A model generated the notes under the pieces. It was given only the letters and a program-made list of their open reading frames with translations, made no database searches and had not been told where the DNA came from. A DNA stretch of 11,749 nt from an uncultured Collinsella sp. (lineage in GTDB: Bacteria > Actinomycetota > Coriobacteriia > Coriobacteriales > Coriobacteriaceae). This document shows positions 1-6,766 of this stretch, piece by piece; position 1 is the stretch's first letter; every line of letters starts with the position of its first letter. The translations under genes and the position numbers were made by a program. Location: positions 1-11,749 of the forward strand of contig UQYA01000057.1 in the NCBI GenBank assembly GCA_900545165.1, read 5' to 3'.

Positions 1-706
1 TCTTAACACCGGGCATGAGCTTATTGCGCGTCGACTGGATGGCGGAATGCAGTGAAACAGCAAGCGTGAACTGCTCGGGGATGTCGGCAAATTTGCGAAT
101 ACCGGGAATAACGCCACTGGTAGAGACGGTGAGGTGACGAGCACCGATACCGATGCCGTCGGGGTCGTTGAGGATTCGCAGCGCCTTGAGAACCTCGTCG
201 TAGTTGGCAAACGGCTCGCCCTGGCCCATGAAGACAACGCTCGTGGAGCGCTCGCCAAAGTCGTTGGATACATGAAGTACCTGGTCGACGATCTCTTGAG
301 CGGTCAGAGAGCGCTTGAGGCCGTTGAGACCGGTAGCGCAAAAGGCACAACCCATGCCGCAGCCTGCCTGGGTGGAAACGCAGACGGAAAGCTTGTTGCG
401 ACGGGGCATGCCGACAGTCTCGACGGAAACGCCGTCGTGGTACTCGAGCAGATACTTGCGCGAGCCATCTTTGGAAACTTGCTTGGTGAGTTCAGTGGGC
501 GTGTCAAAGGCAAAAGCCTCTTTAAGCTGCTCGCGGAAAGCCTTGGGAAGGTTGGTCATATCGTCGAACGAACAAACGTTCTTCTCGAAGACCCATTCGA
601 TGAGCTGCTTCGCGCGGAAGGCGGGCTGGCCAAGTTCGGCCACGAGCTCGCGAATATCGTTTTGGCTCAAGTCGCGAATGTCCTGAGATTTAGTCCTGGG
701 ATTCAT
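1..706 (-). CDS. rlmN: RlmN, dual-specificity 23S rRNA / tRNA adenine-C2 methyltransferase (partial, 3' end missing)
   Basis: Radical-SAM enzyme that methylates C2 of A2503 in 23S rRNA, and of A37 in some tRNAs, in the cytoplasm. I translated 235 codons from the ATG at 706-704; the frame stays open to the left edge, so about the last third is missing, including the second catalytic Cys near the C terminus. The family signature is clear. Residues 109-123 read CVSTQAGCGMGCAFC, giving the 4Fe-4S ligands Cys116, Cys120 and Cys123 (CxxxCxxC) and the upstream conserved Cys109. The following GQGEPFANYD (161-170) is the usual GxGEP SAM-binding motif, and the N-terminal FRAKQLIEWVF resembles the RlmN accessory domain. 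An AAAGG Shine-Dalgarno sequence lies about 6 nt before the ATG. The gene is divergent from ddl across 85 bp. Seen: motifs and start. Known: family function. Confidence 0.96.
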   Translation of the reverse strand, partial: MNPRTKSQDIRDLSQNDIRELVAELGQPAFRAKQLIEWVFEKNVCSFDDMTNLPKAFREQLKEAFAFDTPTELTKQVSKDGSRKYLLEYHDGVSVETVGMPRRNKLSVCVSTQAGCGMGCAFCATGLNGLKRSLTAQEIVDQVLHVSNDFGERSTSVVFMGQGEPFANYDEVLKALRILNDPDGIGIGARHLTVSTSGVIPGIRKFADIPEQFTLAVSLHSAIQSTRNKLMPGVK

Positions 707-721
707 GGAAGCCTTTCGATT

Positions 722-751
722 TTGGGGAAACGTAGAGGGTATCGCTACAAT
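722..751 (+). promoter_or_regulatory. Candidate promoter for ddl-dinG
   Basis: The 85-bp divergent gap between rlmN and ddl holds TACAAT (746-751), a 5/6 match to a sigma-70 -10 box, with a weak -35 half-match TTGGGG (722-727) at an 18-bp spacing. Transcription would start about 30 nt before the ddl ATG. On the other strand, TATAAT (770-775, minus) could serve rlmN, but no -35 box is visible at the right spacing and it overlaps the ddl leader. Positions only; no expression evidence. Confidence 0.35.
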
Positions 752-774
752 ATGGTATCAGCTGCAGAAATTAT

Positions 775-784
775 AGAGGAGGAG
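775..784 (+). promoter_or_regulatory. Strong ribosome binding site of ddl
   Basis: AGAGGAGGAG lies 7 nt before the ATG at 792. It is close to a full anti-Shine-Dalgarno match and fixes the ddl start at 792. Confidence 0.8.
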
Positions 785-791
785 TCTGCCC

Positions 792-1757
792 ATGCCGGGT
801 AAAAGCCTAGAGAACATGCACGTAGCGGTCTTGGCGGGCGGTCATTCCGCCGAGCGCGAGATCTCGCTCAATTCGGGAAAGAACGTTGTGGTGGCACTGA
901 AGGAAGCCGGCTACACCTCGGTGGAGCTGCTCGACACGGCCGCTGATGATTTTATGGTAACCATGGCGACCGGCGGCTTTGACGTGGCGTTTATCGCCAT
1001 GCACGGTGCCGGCGGCGAGGATGGCGCCATGCAGGGTGCCATGGAGACCCTTGGTATCCCCTACACGGCCTCGGGCGTGCTTGCCAGCGCCTGCGGTGCC
1101 GACAAGGAGGTCTCTAAGCTCCTGTACGCCAGGGCGGGCATTCCTATTGCCCCCGGCCTCGCGCTCGAGGTGGGCGATGAAGTCGATATCGATCATATCG
1201 TCGAGGTTTGTGGCGAGCGCTGCTTTGTGAAGCCGGCCGTCAACGGTTCCAGCTATGGCATTTCCCTGGTCCATGAGCCCTCCGAGCTGCCCGCGGCAAT
1301 CGCCAAGGCGTTTGAGTACGGCGACAAAGTGCTGGTCGAGAAGTGTATCGAGGGCACCGAGATCACCGTCGGCGTATACGGCGAGGACGACGTGCGCGCT
1401 CTGCCGATTGTCGAGATTCGTAAGCCCAAGGACTGCGAGTTCTACGATCTGGACGTGAAGTATGTCGACCCTACAGACATCCATCGCATTCCGGCGCAGA
1501 TTTCGCCCGAGAATTACGCTCGTGCTCAGGAGCTTGCCTGTGCCGCTCACAAGGCTCTCGGTTGCCTGGGTATCTCGCGCAGCGACTTTATCGTGAGTGA
1601 GGACGGCCCCGTTATCCTCGAGACCAATACCATTCCCGGCATGACCGATACGTCGCTGTATCCGGATGAGATCCGCCACACCGACGACATAACGTTCCCG
1701 CAGGTCTGTGACAGCCTAATCCGTATGGGCCTTCGTCGAGCGGGCATTGCATGCTAA
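792..1757 (+). CDS. ddl: D-alanine--D-alanine ligase (ATP-grasp)
   Basis: Cytoplasmic ATP-dependent ligase that joins two D-Ala molecules; MurF then adds the dipeptide to the peptidoglycan precursor. At 321 aa it is of normal Ddl length. Visible motifs: AGGHSAEREISLNSG (15-29) with catalytic Glu21; the ATP-grasp lysine in CFVKPAVNGSSYGIS (144-158) with the conserved Ser pair at 153-154; the omega-loop EFYDLDVKY (216-224) ending in Tyr224; and Mg ligands Asp265, Glu277 and Asn279 (LETNTIPGM). Tyr in the VKY position is typical of D-Ala-D-Ala rather than D-Ala-D-Lac ligases, so no intrinsic vancomycin resistance is implied. The C terminus overlaps the next gene by 7 bases (ATGCTAA), suggesting co-transcription and translational coupling. 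Seen: motifs. Known: Ddl mechanism. Inferred: specificity. Confidence 0.96.
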   Translation: MPGKSLENMHVAVLAGGHSAEREISLNSGKNVVVALKEAGYTSVELLDTAADDFMVTMATGGFDVAFIAMHGAGGEDGAMQGAMETLGIPYTASGVLASACGADKEVSKLLYARAGIPIAPGLALEVGDEVDIDHIVEVCGERCFVKPAVNGSSYGISLVHEPSELPAAIAKAFEYGDKVLVEKCIEGTEITVGVYGEDDVRALPIVEIRKPKDCEFYDLDVKYVDPTDIHRIPAQISPENYARAQELACAAHKALGCLGISRSDFIVSEDGPVILETNTIPGMTDTSLYPDEIRHTDDITFPQVCDSLIRMGLRRAGIAC

Positions 1758-4645
1758 TCGAGGACGCGGTTTCGTCAGGAACGCCGCAGTTTGTCATCGA
1801 CTCCTATGCCACGCTAGCCGAACGCGCCAAAACGCAGTCCTTTGGCCTTATCGAGGAAGATGTGATTGTCCTCGATACCGAGACCACAGGTCTTTCGGTG
1901 CAGGACAATGAGCTGATCGAGATCTCGGCGGCCCGTCTTTCGGGCCGCGAGATCGTCGACCGTTTCGATACCTTCGTGCATCCCAAGCAGCTGATTCCCG
2001 CCGAGATTACCGAGCTCACGAGCATTACAAATGCCGACGTGGCAGATGCCCCGTCGGCCGTTGAGGCCGTCGCCGCTCTCGCCGATTTTGTCGGTGGTTG
2101 CCCGGTGATCGCACATAACGCCACGTTCGACCGCTCGTTTATCGAGTCGGTCAAAGGCGGCGTCAACGTGAGCGATATTTGGATCGATTCGCTGGCGCTG
2201 TCGCGCATCGCGCTACCGCGCCTGGCCTCGCACAAGCTGTCTTTTATGGCCGATCTGTTTGGCTGTGACTCGGTATCACACCGTGCCAATGCCGACGTCG
2301 ACGCCCTGTGCGGCGTATGGCGCGTGTTGCTTGTGGCACTCACCGACTTGCCCCAGGGCCTCATGGCGCGCCTAGCCGACATGCATCCGGACGTGCCTTG
2401 GTCCTATCGTCCTATCTTCTCATTCTTGGCAGGGCAGAACCCTGGTTCTATCTTCTCTCTCAGCGCCGCTCGTGCTGACGTTCTCAAGGCCGATCGCGCC
2501 GACGATCGGGTGGACGCCGACGAACTACCGGTCCTCAAGATGCCGAGTCGTGAGGAGATTGAGGCAGACTATGCGCCAGGTGGCCTGGTCAATCGCATGT
2601 ACCCCACCTACGAGCCGCGTGATGAGCAGATCGCGATGGCGCTCGAGGTCCGCGATGCGCTGGTCACGGGCACTCATCGTGTAATTGAGGCGGGCACAGG
2701 CGTCGGCAAATCGATGGCCTATCTGGTGCCTTTTGCCGAGGCGGCACGCCGTAACAACATCACGGTTGGTATTGCGACCAAATCGAACAATCTTGCAGAC
2801 CAGCTCATGTACCATGAGCTGCCAAAACTTGCCGAGCAACTGGACGGTGGTCTGTCATTTTGCGCTCTCAAGGGCTATGACCACTATCCGTGCCTGCGCA
2901 AGCTTGAGCGCATGAGCCGAGGCCAGGTCGAGATTACCACCAAGCGCGATCCGGCGGACACGCTCACGGCGGTCGCGGTCATTATGGCGTACGTCTGCCA
3001 ATCAGCCGATGGCGACCTCGACTCGCTTGGCATTCGGTGGCGCAGCGTCAACCGCCCCGACTTTACGACGGCCTCGCGCGAGTGTGCTCGCCGCCTCTGC
3101 CCGTTTTTCCCTGATAAATGTTTGGTCCACGGCGCCCGCCGTCGTGCGGCGCATGCCGATGTGGTGGTCACCAACCATTCCCTGCTGTTCCGCAATGTTG
3201 CGGCCGAGGGCAGGATTTTGCCTCCGATTCGTCATTGGGTAATCGACGAGGCTCATTCTATCGAGCGCGAGGCGCGCCGTCAGTGGGCGCGCGTGGTGTC
3301 GGCGGACGAATCACGCGTTCTGTTTGAGCGCCTGGGTGGCTCGAGCACCGGTGCGCTAAGCCAGGTCTCCCGTGATTTGGCAACCTCCGAGGGCTCTACG
3401 CTCTATTTGGGCCTTACTGCCAAGGCGACGTCAACGGTTGCGCGCGCGAGCATGGCAATCGCCGACGTGTTCGATGGCGTTCGCGAGCTCGGCCGCCGTG
3501 CCCGTGGGGGTTATGACAATGCCAATCTATGGATTGGCCCCGAGCTGCGCGAATCTGACGACTGGCATGATTTCTTACCGTCGGCCTACACTGCCATCGA
3601 CGCATTGGAACAAGCTGACAAGAGCGTCGACGCGCTGGTGCAAGCCGTCGCCGCCGACAAGCCCGAGGTTGTTGTCGACCTGGGTGATATTTCGCGCCGC
3701 CTGCACGAGCTGGCCGAGAACCTCAAACTCATCATTGACGGCACCGATGAACACTACGTGTATTCGCTGCAGGTCAATCGCAGACTGCGTGCCGGCGGAG
3801 AGTCAATGACCGCAGAGCGCATCGACATTGGCGAGGCCTTGGCAACCGAGTGGCTGCCCGAGGTTCACACGGCTATCTTTGCCTCGGCGACCATGACGGT
3901 GTCCAAAAGCTTTGAACACTTTAACCACGCGGTCGGTCTCGATCGCATCGGTGCTTCAACATCCTCGTCGCTGCACTTGGACTCGAGCTACGACTTCGAT
4001 TCGAACATGGCTGTAGTCGTTGCGGGCGATATCCCCGATCCGCGCGATCGTGAGAGCTATCTTACAGCGCTCGAGCGCGTGCTGGTCGACGCCCATCTTG
4101 CCATGGGCGGATCGGTGCTCACACTGTTCACCAATCGGCGCGACATGGAAGACCTGTACGCCCGCGTTGAGCCTAAGATGGCCCGTGCGGGTCTGGAGCT
4201 CAACTGCCAGCAGCGCAACTCATCTCCTCGTCGCCTGCGCGACCGGTTTATCAACGAGCCGACCTCGTCGCTTTTTGCCCTTAAGGCCTTCTGGGAGGGA
4301 TTCGACGCCAGCGGCGAGACGCTGCGCTGCGTCATCATTCCCAAGCTGCCGTTCTCGAGTCCCACGGACCCGCTCTCGTGCGAGCGCAACCTGCGCGAAG
4401 ACCGCGCTTGGGCGCGCTATTCGCTGCCCGAGGCGGTGCTCGAGGTCAAGCAGGCGGCCGGCCGCCTTATCCGCTCGTCGACCGATTGCGGCGTGCTGAT
4501 TCTGGCCGACCCGCGCCTGGTGACGAAGGGCTACGGAAAGAAGTTCTTAACGTCGCTGCCCACGAGCTCCTACCAGCGCATCGAATCGGCGCAGATCGGG
4601 CACTATCTGCAACTGTGGCGCGCACGCCACGAGCGGCGTCGCTAA
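1751..4645 (+). CDS. dinG: DinG-like protein: DEDDh 3'-5' exonuclease fused to an XPD-type superfamily 2 helicase with a likely Fe-S cluster
   Basis: Cytoplasmic DNA repair or replication-support protein of 964 aa. Residues about 36-195 form a DnaQ/epsilon-like exonuclease: ExoI LDTETTG (Asp42, Glu44), ExoII HNATFD (122-127), and ExoIII with His177 and Asp182. Residues about 285-960 form an XPD/DinG helicase: Walker A EAGTGVGKS (313-321), DEAH box (499-502) and motif VI QAAGRLIR (901-908). Between motifs I and II, Cys381, Cys445, Cys450 and Cys457 match the four-Cys 4Fe-4S pattern of E. coli DinG (one Cys, then Cx4C and a third Cys shortly after). The fused domain order is that of Firmicutes DinG; the S. 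aureus version lacks the cluster and helicase activity, so this one may keep both. The ATG at 1751 overlaps the ddl stop and has no strong Shine-Dalgarno, so reinitiation after ddl is likely. The stop overlaps that of the convergent PafC-like gene. Confidence 0.93.
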   Translation: MLIEDAVSSGTPQFVIDSYATLAERAKTQSFGLIEEDVIVLDTETTGLSVQDNELIEISAARLSGREIVDRFDTFVHPKQLIPAEITELTSITNADVADAPSAVEAVAALADFVGGCPVIAHNATFDRSFIESVKGGVNVSDIWIDSLALSRIALPRLASHKLSFMADLFGCDSVSHRANADVDALCGVWRVLLVALTDLPQGLMARLADMHPDVPWSYRPIFSFLAGQNPGSIFSLSAARADVLKADRADDRVDADELPVLKMPSREEIEADYAPGGLVNRMYPTYEPRDEQIAMALEVRDALVTGTHRVIEAGTGVGKSMAYLVPFAEAARRNNITVGIATKSNNLADQLMYHELPKLAEQLDGGLSFCALKGYDHYPCLRKLERMSRGQVEITTKRDPADTLTAVAVIMAYVCQSADGDLDSLGIRWRSVNRPDFTTASRECARRLCPFFPDKCLVHGARRRAAHADVVVTNHSLLFRNVAAEGRILPPIRHWVIDEAHSIEREARRQWARVVSADESRVLFERLGGSSTGALSQVSRDLATSEGSTLYLGLTAKATSTVARASMAIADVFDGVRELGRRARGGYDNANLWIGPELRESDDWHDFLPSAYTAIDALEQADKSVDALVQAVAADKPEVVVDLGDISRRLHELAENLKLIIDGTDEHYVYSLQVNRRLRAGGESMTAERIDIGEALATEWLPEVHTAIFASATMTVSKSFEHFNHAVGLDRIGASTSSSLHLDSSYDFDSNMAVVVAGDIPDPRDRESYLTALERVLVDAHLAMGGSVLTLFTNRRDMEDLYARVEPKMARAGLELNCQQRNSSPRRLRDRFINEPTSSLFALKAFWEGFDASGETLRCVIIPKLPFSSPTDPLSCERNLREDRAWARYSLPEAVLEVKQAAGRLIRSSTDCGVLILADPRLVTKGYGKKFLTSLPTSSYQRIESAQIGHYLQLWRARHERRR

Positions 4646-5559
4646 AGCGGACAGACGAGGGTTTTTGCCATATCGCACAGACGCTTTGACAGGGCGGGGT
4701 CATCCAAGATGCGGATGGCTCCGCCCGCTGCGATTATCTGGCTCAGTAGCCAACGCTCGGAGCCGTAATGCACGGTTACCGTTGCCGTGTCTGCCCCGCT
4801 GCGCTCGATTAGGGTGATGCCGGCCCAGTCCAGATGCTCCGCCATATCGAATGGCATCAGGAGCTTTGCGCTACGCTGCGTCCGGGCAAGGGAATCGTGG
4901 AGGGATGCGACATCCGGTGCGTGAGGCACGACGGAGTCTTCCGTCAAGGCGAGTCCCTCGATTTTATCCATGCGATAGGTGCGCTGCTCATCGACCGCGA
5001 TGTCCCAGGCAATCAGGTATGTTTGGTCGCCGTTTGACGTAATGCGCAAGGGGTCGACCAGACGCTCGCGTGGCCGTGCATCGTCCATCGAGCGATACGA
5101 GATGCGGCAGCGAACGCCGTCCTGAATGGCGCAGCTCAGCTGCTGCCAGTGCGACCCGTGGTTGACGGTGTCAAAGACGCGCTGGTTATAGCCGAGCTCT
5201 TCGGGTAGAAGGGCATGTCGAATCCGAGCTGCCGTCTGCGGCTCGATCCCCAACGATTCAAGTTCATGGTTGAGCACAGCGCCCTCGGCGGCACTCAGGC
5301 GCAACGGTAGCACACGACCGGCGTCACCGGTGAGGACCACACGCTCGCCGCGGCATTCGCAGATGATGCGCGCGCCCGATTCTCGGTCCGCGAGCGTCGA
5401 GACGATCTCGAGAATCTCGTCGAGCGACACCCCCGTGATGTCAAAGCGACTGCAAATCTCGGTTCGTGTCATGCCACTCTCGCCGGCGGCGTAGAGGGCC
5501 TCCATGATGTCGATGGCACGCGAGAGCCTCTGCTCGCTGGTGAGTTTACGCACGGGCAT
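4642..5559 (-). CDS. WYL-domain transcriptional regulator, PafC-like
   Basis: DNA-binding regulator of 305 aa from the ATG at 5559. Residues about 10-75 form a winged-HTH-like region (RLSRAIDIMEALYAAG..MTRTEICSRFDI), like the PafC N terminus. Residues about 140-205 form a WYL domain: RERLVDPLRITSNGDQTYL, then RTYRMDKIEGL, with TYL in place of WYL and the usual basic residues. The C-terminal region, with RWLLSQIIAAGGAIRIL, resembles the WCX extension. The order and 14-bp overlap with the upstream PafB-like gene match the pafB-pafC arrangement of actinobacteria, where the pair acts as a heteromeric DNA-damage activator. No pafA or proteasome gene is visible here. A TTG at 5580 would add 7 residues, but AAAGGA at its second codon better serves the ATG at 5559, though at a longish 12-nt spacing. 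Function by homology only; ligand unknown. Confidence 0.85.
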   Translation of the reverse strand: MPVRKLTSEQRLSRAIDIMEALYAAGESGMTRTEICSRFDITGVSLDEILEIVSTLADRESGARIICECRGERVVLTGDAGRVLPLRLSAAEGAVLNHELESLGIEPQTAARIRHALLPEELGYNQRVFDTVNHGSHWQQLSCAIQDGVRCRISYRSMDDARPRERLVDPLRITSNGDQTYLIAWDIAVDEQRTYRMDKIEGLALTEDSVVPHAPDVASLHDSLARTQRSAKLLMPFDMAEHLDWAGITLIERSGADTATVTVHYGSERWLLSQIIAAGGAIRILDDPALSKRLCDMAKTLVCPL

Positions 5560-6568
5560 GCTCGTGCACCGTCCTTTCAATGAGGTGGTTCCACGCCTGC
5601 TTGAGCGATTTGGGGGCCACGGGCCTCATGCCGTCCATGGCGTGGGCCATGCAAAATGAGGCGGCGGCTTCAAGGTCGCGCACGTCAACGGTCCAGGTCC
5701 ATCCCACATCGGTGTGTGCGAGCTCACCTCGCCCACGCGTGAGGCCGTTGATCATATCGATCTGCGTCTGAGGGGCGAACGAGAACGTGGCTGCAACGGG
5801 CGGTCGGTCGGCAAAATCGAATTCAAAGAACAGATAGTCGTTGAGATTGAAGTTCGCGGGGATGACGTAGGCCTTCGAAGGACGCCAAGCGCGTACGATA
5901 CGGTCGCAGCGGAATGTCCTGATGTCGTCGGTGACGTTGTCGAGGCCGCAGAAGTACGCCACGCCCTCGCGCTCGAACATGCCGTAGACGCAGACGGTAC
6001 GTTCTTTCTGCTCGCCGCGTCCGTTCTGATATAAAAATCGCAGCGCGCATCGCTCGGCAAAGGCGCTCCATACCGCATCGACGGTGGGAGAGCGGCTGAT
6101 CGGTGCTTCGTCCGCCGTCGTCCTACCGGTGAGGTAGGCAATCTTTGATCGAATATCGGCAAGCGGTGCGGCAAAAGTGGATGAGCCGGCCGCTAGTGTC
6201 TGGTCGATGGCGTTGAGCAGGATATCGGCGTCGTCTGCGGTGATGAGGCCGCCTGCTGCAAAGGTGTGCTCGCGGTCAATTGTCCACGAGCTTTCCTCGG
6301 TCTCCTGCGCGCCGGCGGGGCGAACCTCCTTGATTAAGATGCCACGCTCGAGCAGTTTGTCACGATCGCGCCGAAACTTGCGCTTATCCGAGTCGATGTT
6401 GCCCGAGCCATATCCCAGGTCAGAATCCAAGACGATCTGCTCGGTCGTCAGCGGTTCGGGGGAGCTATTGAGTACAAAGAAAAGATTGAGGATGCGCTGA
6501 GCCGTTTTATCGAAACTGGGCTCCAAATTTCCCTTTTTAATTGTCTCGGTCGTGTCGCTTGCCGTCAT
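5546..6568 (-). CDS. WYL-domain transcriptional regulator, PafB-like
   Basis: DNA-binding regulator of 340 aa, first gene of the two-gene minus-strand unit. Residues about 21-80 form a PafB-type HTH: TAQRILNLFFVLNSSPEPLT, then KRKFRRDRDKLLERGILI, where the 'FRRDRDKLLERGI' stretch is highly typical of PafB. The WYL core lies at about 170-230 (LRFLYQNGRGEQKERTV, VAYFCGLDN, RTFRCDRIVRAWR), with AYF in place of WYL. The last about 90 residues are a WCX-like tail. The ATG at 6568 is preceded by GAGGA with a 4-nt gap. The stop codon (5546-5548) lies inside the next gene, so the two proteins are probably translated together and pair. In mycobacteria PafBC drives RecA-independent damage-response promoters; whether this pair does the same is inference. 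A generic WYL regulator pair with a metabolic ligand remains possible. Confidence 0.86.
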   Translation of the reverse strand: MTASDTTETIKKGNLEPSFDKTAQRILNLFFVLNSSPEPLTTEQIVLDSDLGYGSGNIDSDKRKFRRDRDKLLERGILIKEVRPAGAQETEESSWTIDREHTFAAGGLITADDADILLNAIDQTLAAGSSTFAAPLADIRSKIAYLTGRTTADEAPISRSPTVDAVWSAFAERCALRFLYQNGRGEQKERTVCVYGMFEREGVAYFCGLDNVTDDIRTFRCDRIVRAWRPSKAYVIPANFNLNDYLFFEFDFADRPPVAATFSFAPQTQIDMINGLTRGRGELAHTDVGWTWTVDVRDLEAAASFCMAHAMDGMRPVAPKSLKQAWNHLIERTVHEHARA

Positions 6569-6603
6569 AGAGTCCTCGCATGAGAAGGTGGTTTGCTGTC
6601 ATG

Positions 6604-6609
6604 ATTTTA
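6604..6609 (-). promoter_or_regulatory. Candidate -10 box for the PafB/PafC-like operon
   Basis: On the minus strand these bases read TAAAAT, a 5/6 match to a -10 box about 35 nt before the PafB-like ATG. No convincing -35 hexamer lies at 16-18 bp, which could mean an activator-dependent promoter or simply a chance match. Confidence 0.25.
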
Positions 6610-6641
6610 GTCCGATATGGAGATTAGGCTATATCCTTGTC

Positions 6642-6692
6642 CGCTCGGGGCGTTAAGATGGGCCGAATTCGGTCGTTTGCGCTCGCTCGGGG
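6642..6692 (+). repeat. Pair of 9-bp direct repeats CGCTCGGGG in the divergent intergenic region
   Basis: CGCTCGGGG occurs at 6642-6650 and again at 6684-6692. The two copies are 42 bp apart start to start, which is four helical turns, so they lie on the same DNA face. The second copy abuts the candidate -10 box of the M28-like gene. They flank the palindrome at 6663-6672. This is what a regulator site could look like, but it is GC-rich sequence in a GC-rich genome, so chance is possible. Confidence 0.4.
6663..6672. promoter_or_regulatory. Perfect palindrome CCGAATTCGG, candidate operator
   Basis: A perfect 10-bp inverted repeat, with one more pairing position outside it (6661/6674). It covers the place where the -35 element of the TATACT promoter would be, so a bound dimer could block or replace RNA polymerase contacts. 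Binding is inferred from symmetry and position only. Confidence 0.35.
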
Positions 6693-6698
6693 TATACT
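6693..6698 (+). promoter_or_regulatory. Candidate -10 box of the M28-like gene
   Basis: TATACT is a 5/6 match to the sigma-70 -10 consensus, about 70 nt before the ATG at 6767. The region 16-18 bp upstream (GGTCGT or TCGGTC) is a poor -35, again hinting at regulator dependence. Further AT-rich candidates (TATATA 6705-6710) follow within the leader. Confidence 0.4.
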
Positions 6699-6766
6699 TT
6701 CGACTATATACGGTTCTAATGTGCATGCATTGGGCCTATTTGTCGGATTATGGATGTGGAGCGCAC

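Noticed and set aside
134..802. 222-codon plus-strand open frame opposite rlmN
   Set aside because: rlmN on the minus strand has all its catalytic motifs. The opposite frame is a GC-rich antisense shadow with no recognisable domain.
807..1679. 290-codon minus-strand open frame opposite ddl
   Set aside because: Shadow of ddl; no ribosome binding site or domain.
2088..2097. TTGTCGGTGG, resembling the -35 part of the mycobacterial PafBC-dependent promoter motif
   Set aside because: It encodes conserved exonuclease residues inside dinG and no TAnnnT -10 follows at the expected spacing.
5560..5580. TTG start for the PafC-like protein at 5580
   Set aside because: The AAAGGA that would serve translation lies downstream of this TTG; the ATG at 5559 is the better start, although the 12-nt spacing leaves some doubt.
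6617..6766. 50-codon N-terminal extension of the M28-like protein
   Set aside because: It spans the candidate -10 box and palindrome and has no ribosome binding site; the ATG at 6767 has GGAG at a good distance and family-like N-terminal sequence.
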